Shown here: one piece after another, positions 63,535 to 64,000 of the stretch
How the letters are laid out: every line of letters begins with the position of its first letter
Numbering within the stretch: the stretch's first letter is position 1
From: Dendrolimus kikuchii
Lineage: Eukaryota > Arthropoda > Insecta > Lepidoptera > Lasiocampidae
Direction of reading: 5' to 3'
Assembly: GCA_019925095.2 (NCBI GenBank)
Contig: CM034411.1
Span: 3,511,501 to 3,575,500, forward strand
DNA: 64,000 nucleotides
Translations under genes and position numbers: made by a program
The notes under the pieces: model-generated
Seen by the model: the letters and a program-made list of their open reading frames with translations, nothing else
Told to the model about the DNA's origin: nothing
Database searches by the model: none

Positions 63535-63822
63535 AAGCTTTTTTTTTATTGCCGAAGCACAGTAGAGAGGCTGACGGCCCAACTGTGATGTAAAGCGGTT
63601 ACCGTCGCCTATAGGCATTAGCAATACCAGAGGTGTTGCCAATGTGCTGCCGGCCTTGAAGAAGAAACTGGAACCAGGCCACCGTTGCCGGAAGACAACT
63701 CAAAGTTGTAATGGCGGCATACTCTAGACCTGGGTGGTAGCCATCCAGTCGGGCAAATACTTACGACAGGCCGCCCGGCCGCAGGAATTAGCATTATTTT
63801 TCCGTTCCTGCACGGAGCAAAG
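63535..63822 (-). mobile_element. SINE-A copy, diverged
   Basis: TTTTTTTTATTGCCGAAGCA, GCTGACGGCCCAACTG and CAGGCCGCCCGGCCGCAG; ends CGTTCCTGCACGGA. It runs into GC-rich sequence (63840-63990) of uncertain origin that ends at the window edge. Confidence 0.78.
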
Positions 63823-64000
63823 TGCTTGGCGCCGCTGGTTGACTAAGCGCATACTACCGGCGGTCGTAGGCAACGCTACGCCAATACCCTTCTCCCACGA
63901 TTCCATCACGGGGGGCGCTGTATACGGGGGTAACTGCAGACCCCCCCCCCCGTTGCGTTGAGGAAGCAGGCCACCCTGCCACCGGGGTGTCCTAGTGGTA

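Larger units (their letters stand above)
60969..64000 (-). other. Itpr intron upstream of w1, incomplete
   Basis: Continues past the window edge. I searched it for the next 5' coding segment of the receptor and found none. It contains SINE-like copies, a small palindromic element at 62050-62150 and long AT-rich stretches (about 62380-63430) in which I see nothing recognisable. Confidence 0.6.

Overview
The window is animal, almost certainly lepidopteran, genomic DNA. It is AT-rich, its genes are cut into many short exons with GT-AG introns, and the introns and flanks are full of interspersed repeats of kinds I associate with moth and butterfly genomes: RTE-like LINE ends with (TATG)n tails, tRNA-derived SINEs, MITEs, and elements ending in a TTTCGCATTTATAATATTA phrase. 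There are no bacterial features. I cannot name the species.

The main gene fills 14.8-61 kb on the minus strand. It is the 3' half of the inositol 1,4,5-trisphosphate receptor gene (Itpr), a calcium-release channel of the endoplasmic reticulum. I placed 31 coding exons, w1 (60831-60968) to w31 (14792-14884, with the stop). They join in one open frame of 4,524 nt, or 1,507 residues counting a 27-nt candidate microexon. They cover the C-terminal armadillo/RIH regulatory region, the six membrane segments with the pore (filter GGGIGD), the C2H2 zinc-finger linker and the coiled-coil tail. The IP3-binding N-terminal half lies beyond 64,000.

At the left end, also on the minus strand, is a partial secreted trypsin-like serine protease gene. 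Four exons (4004-4116, 2362-2450, 2159-2223, 431-630) join in frame and carry the R/IIGG activation site, the catalytic His (AAHC) and Asp (DNDVAVL) and the GWG strand. The exon with the catalytic Ser should lie left of position 1. The signal-peptide exon was not found.

From 4.1 to 14.8 kb I find no convincing gene. About 5.9-8.8 kb holds several mobile elements. From 9.1 to 14.7 kb is AT-rich DNA in which I recognise no repeat, possibly a long Itpr 3' UTR or regulatory DNA.

The Itpr introns hold three solo LTRs of one family with perfect 4-bp target duplications, many 5'-truncated RTE ends (two of them tandemly amplified, one into a 300-bp higher-order repeat), SINEs, LINE fragments, a copia remnant inside a larger terminal-repeat element, a pogo-like MITE, several long foldbacks and two striking minisatellites. 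Several sit within about 10-40 nt of Itpr splice sites. I saw no wholly new multi-gene system. The most unusual items are the microexon, the higher-order RTE array, the repeats packed against splice sites and the repeat-poor block downstream of Itpr. Assignments come from reading the sequence and remembered family motifs; no search was run.
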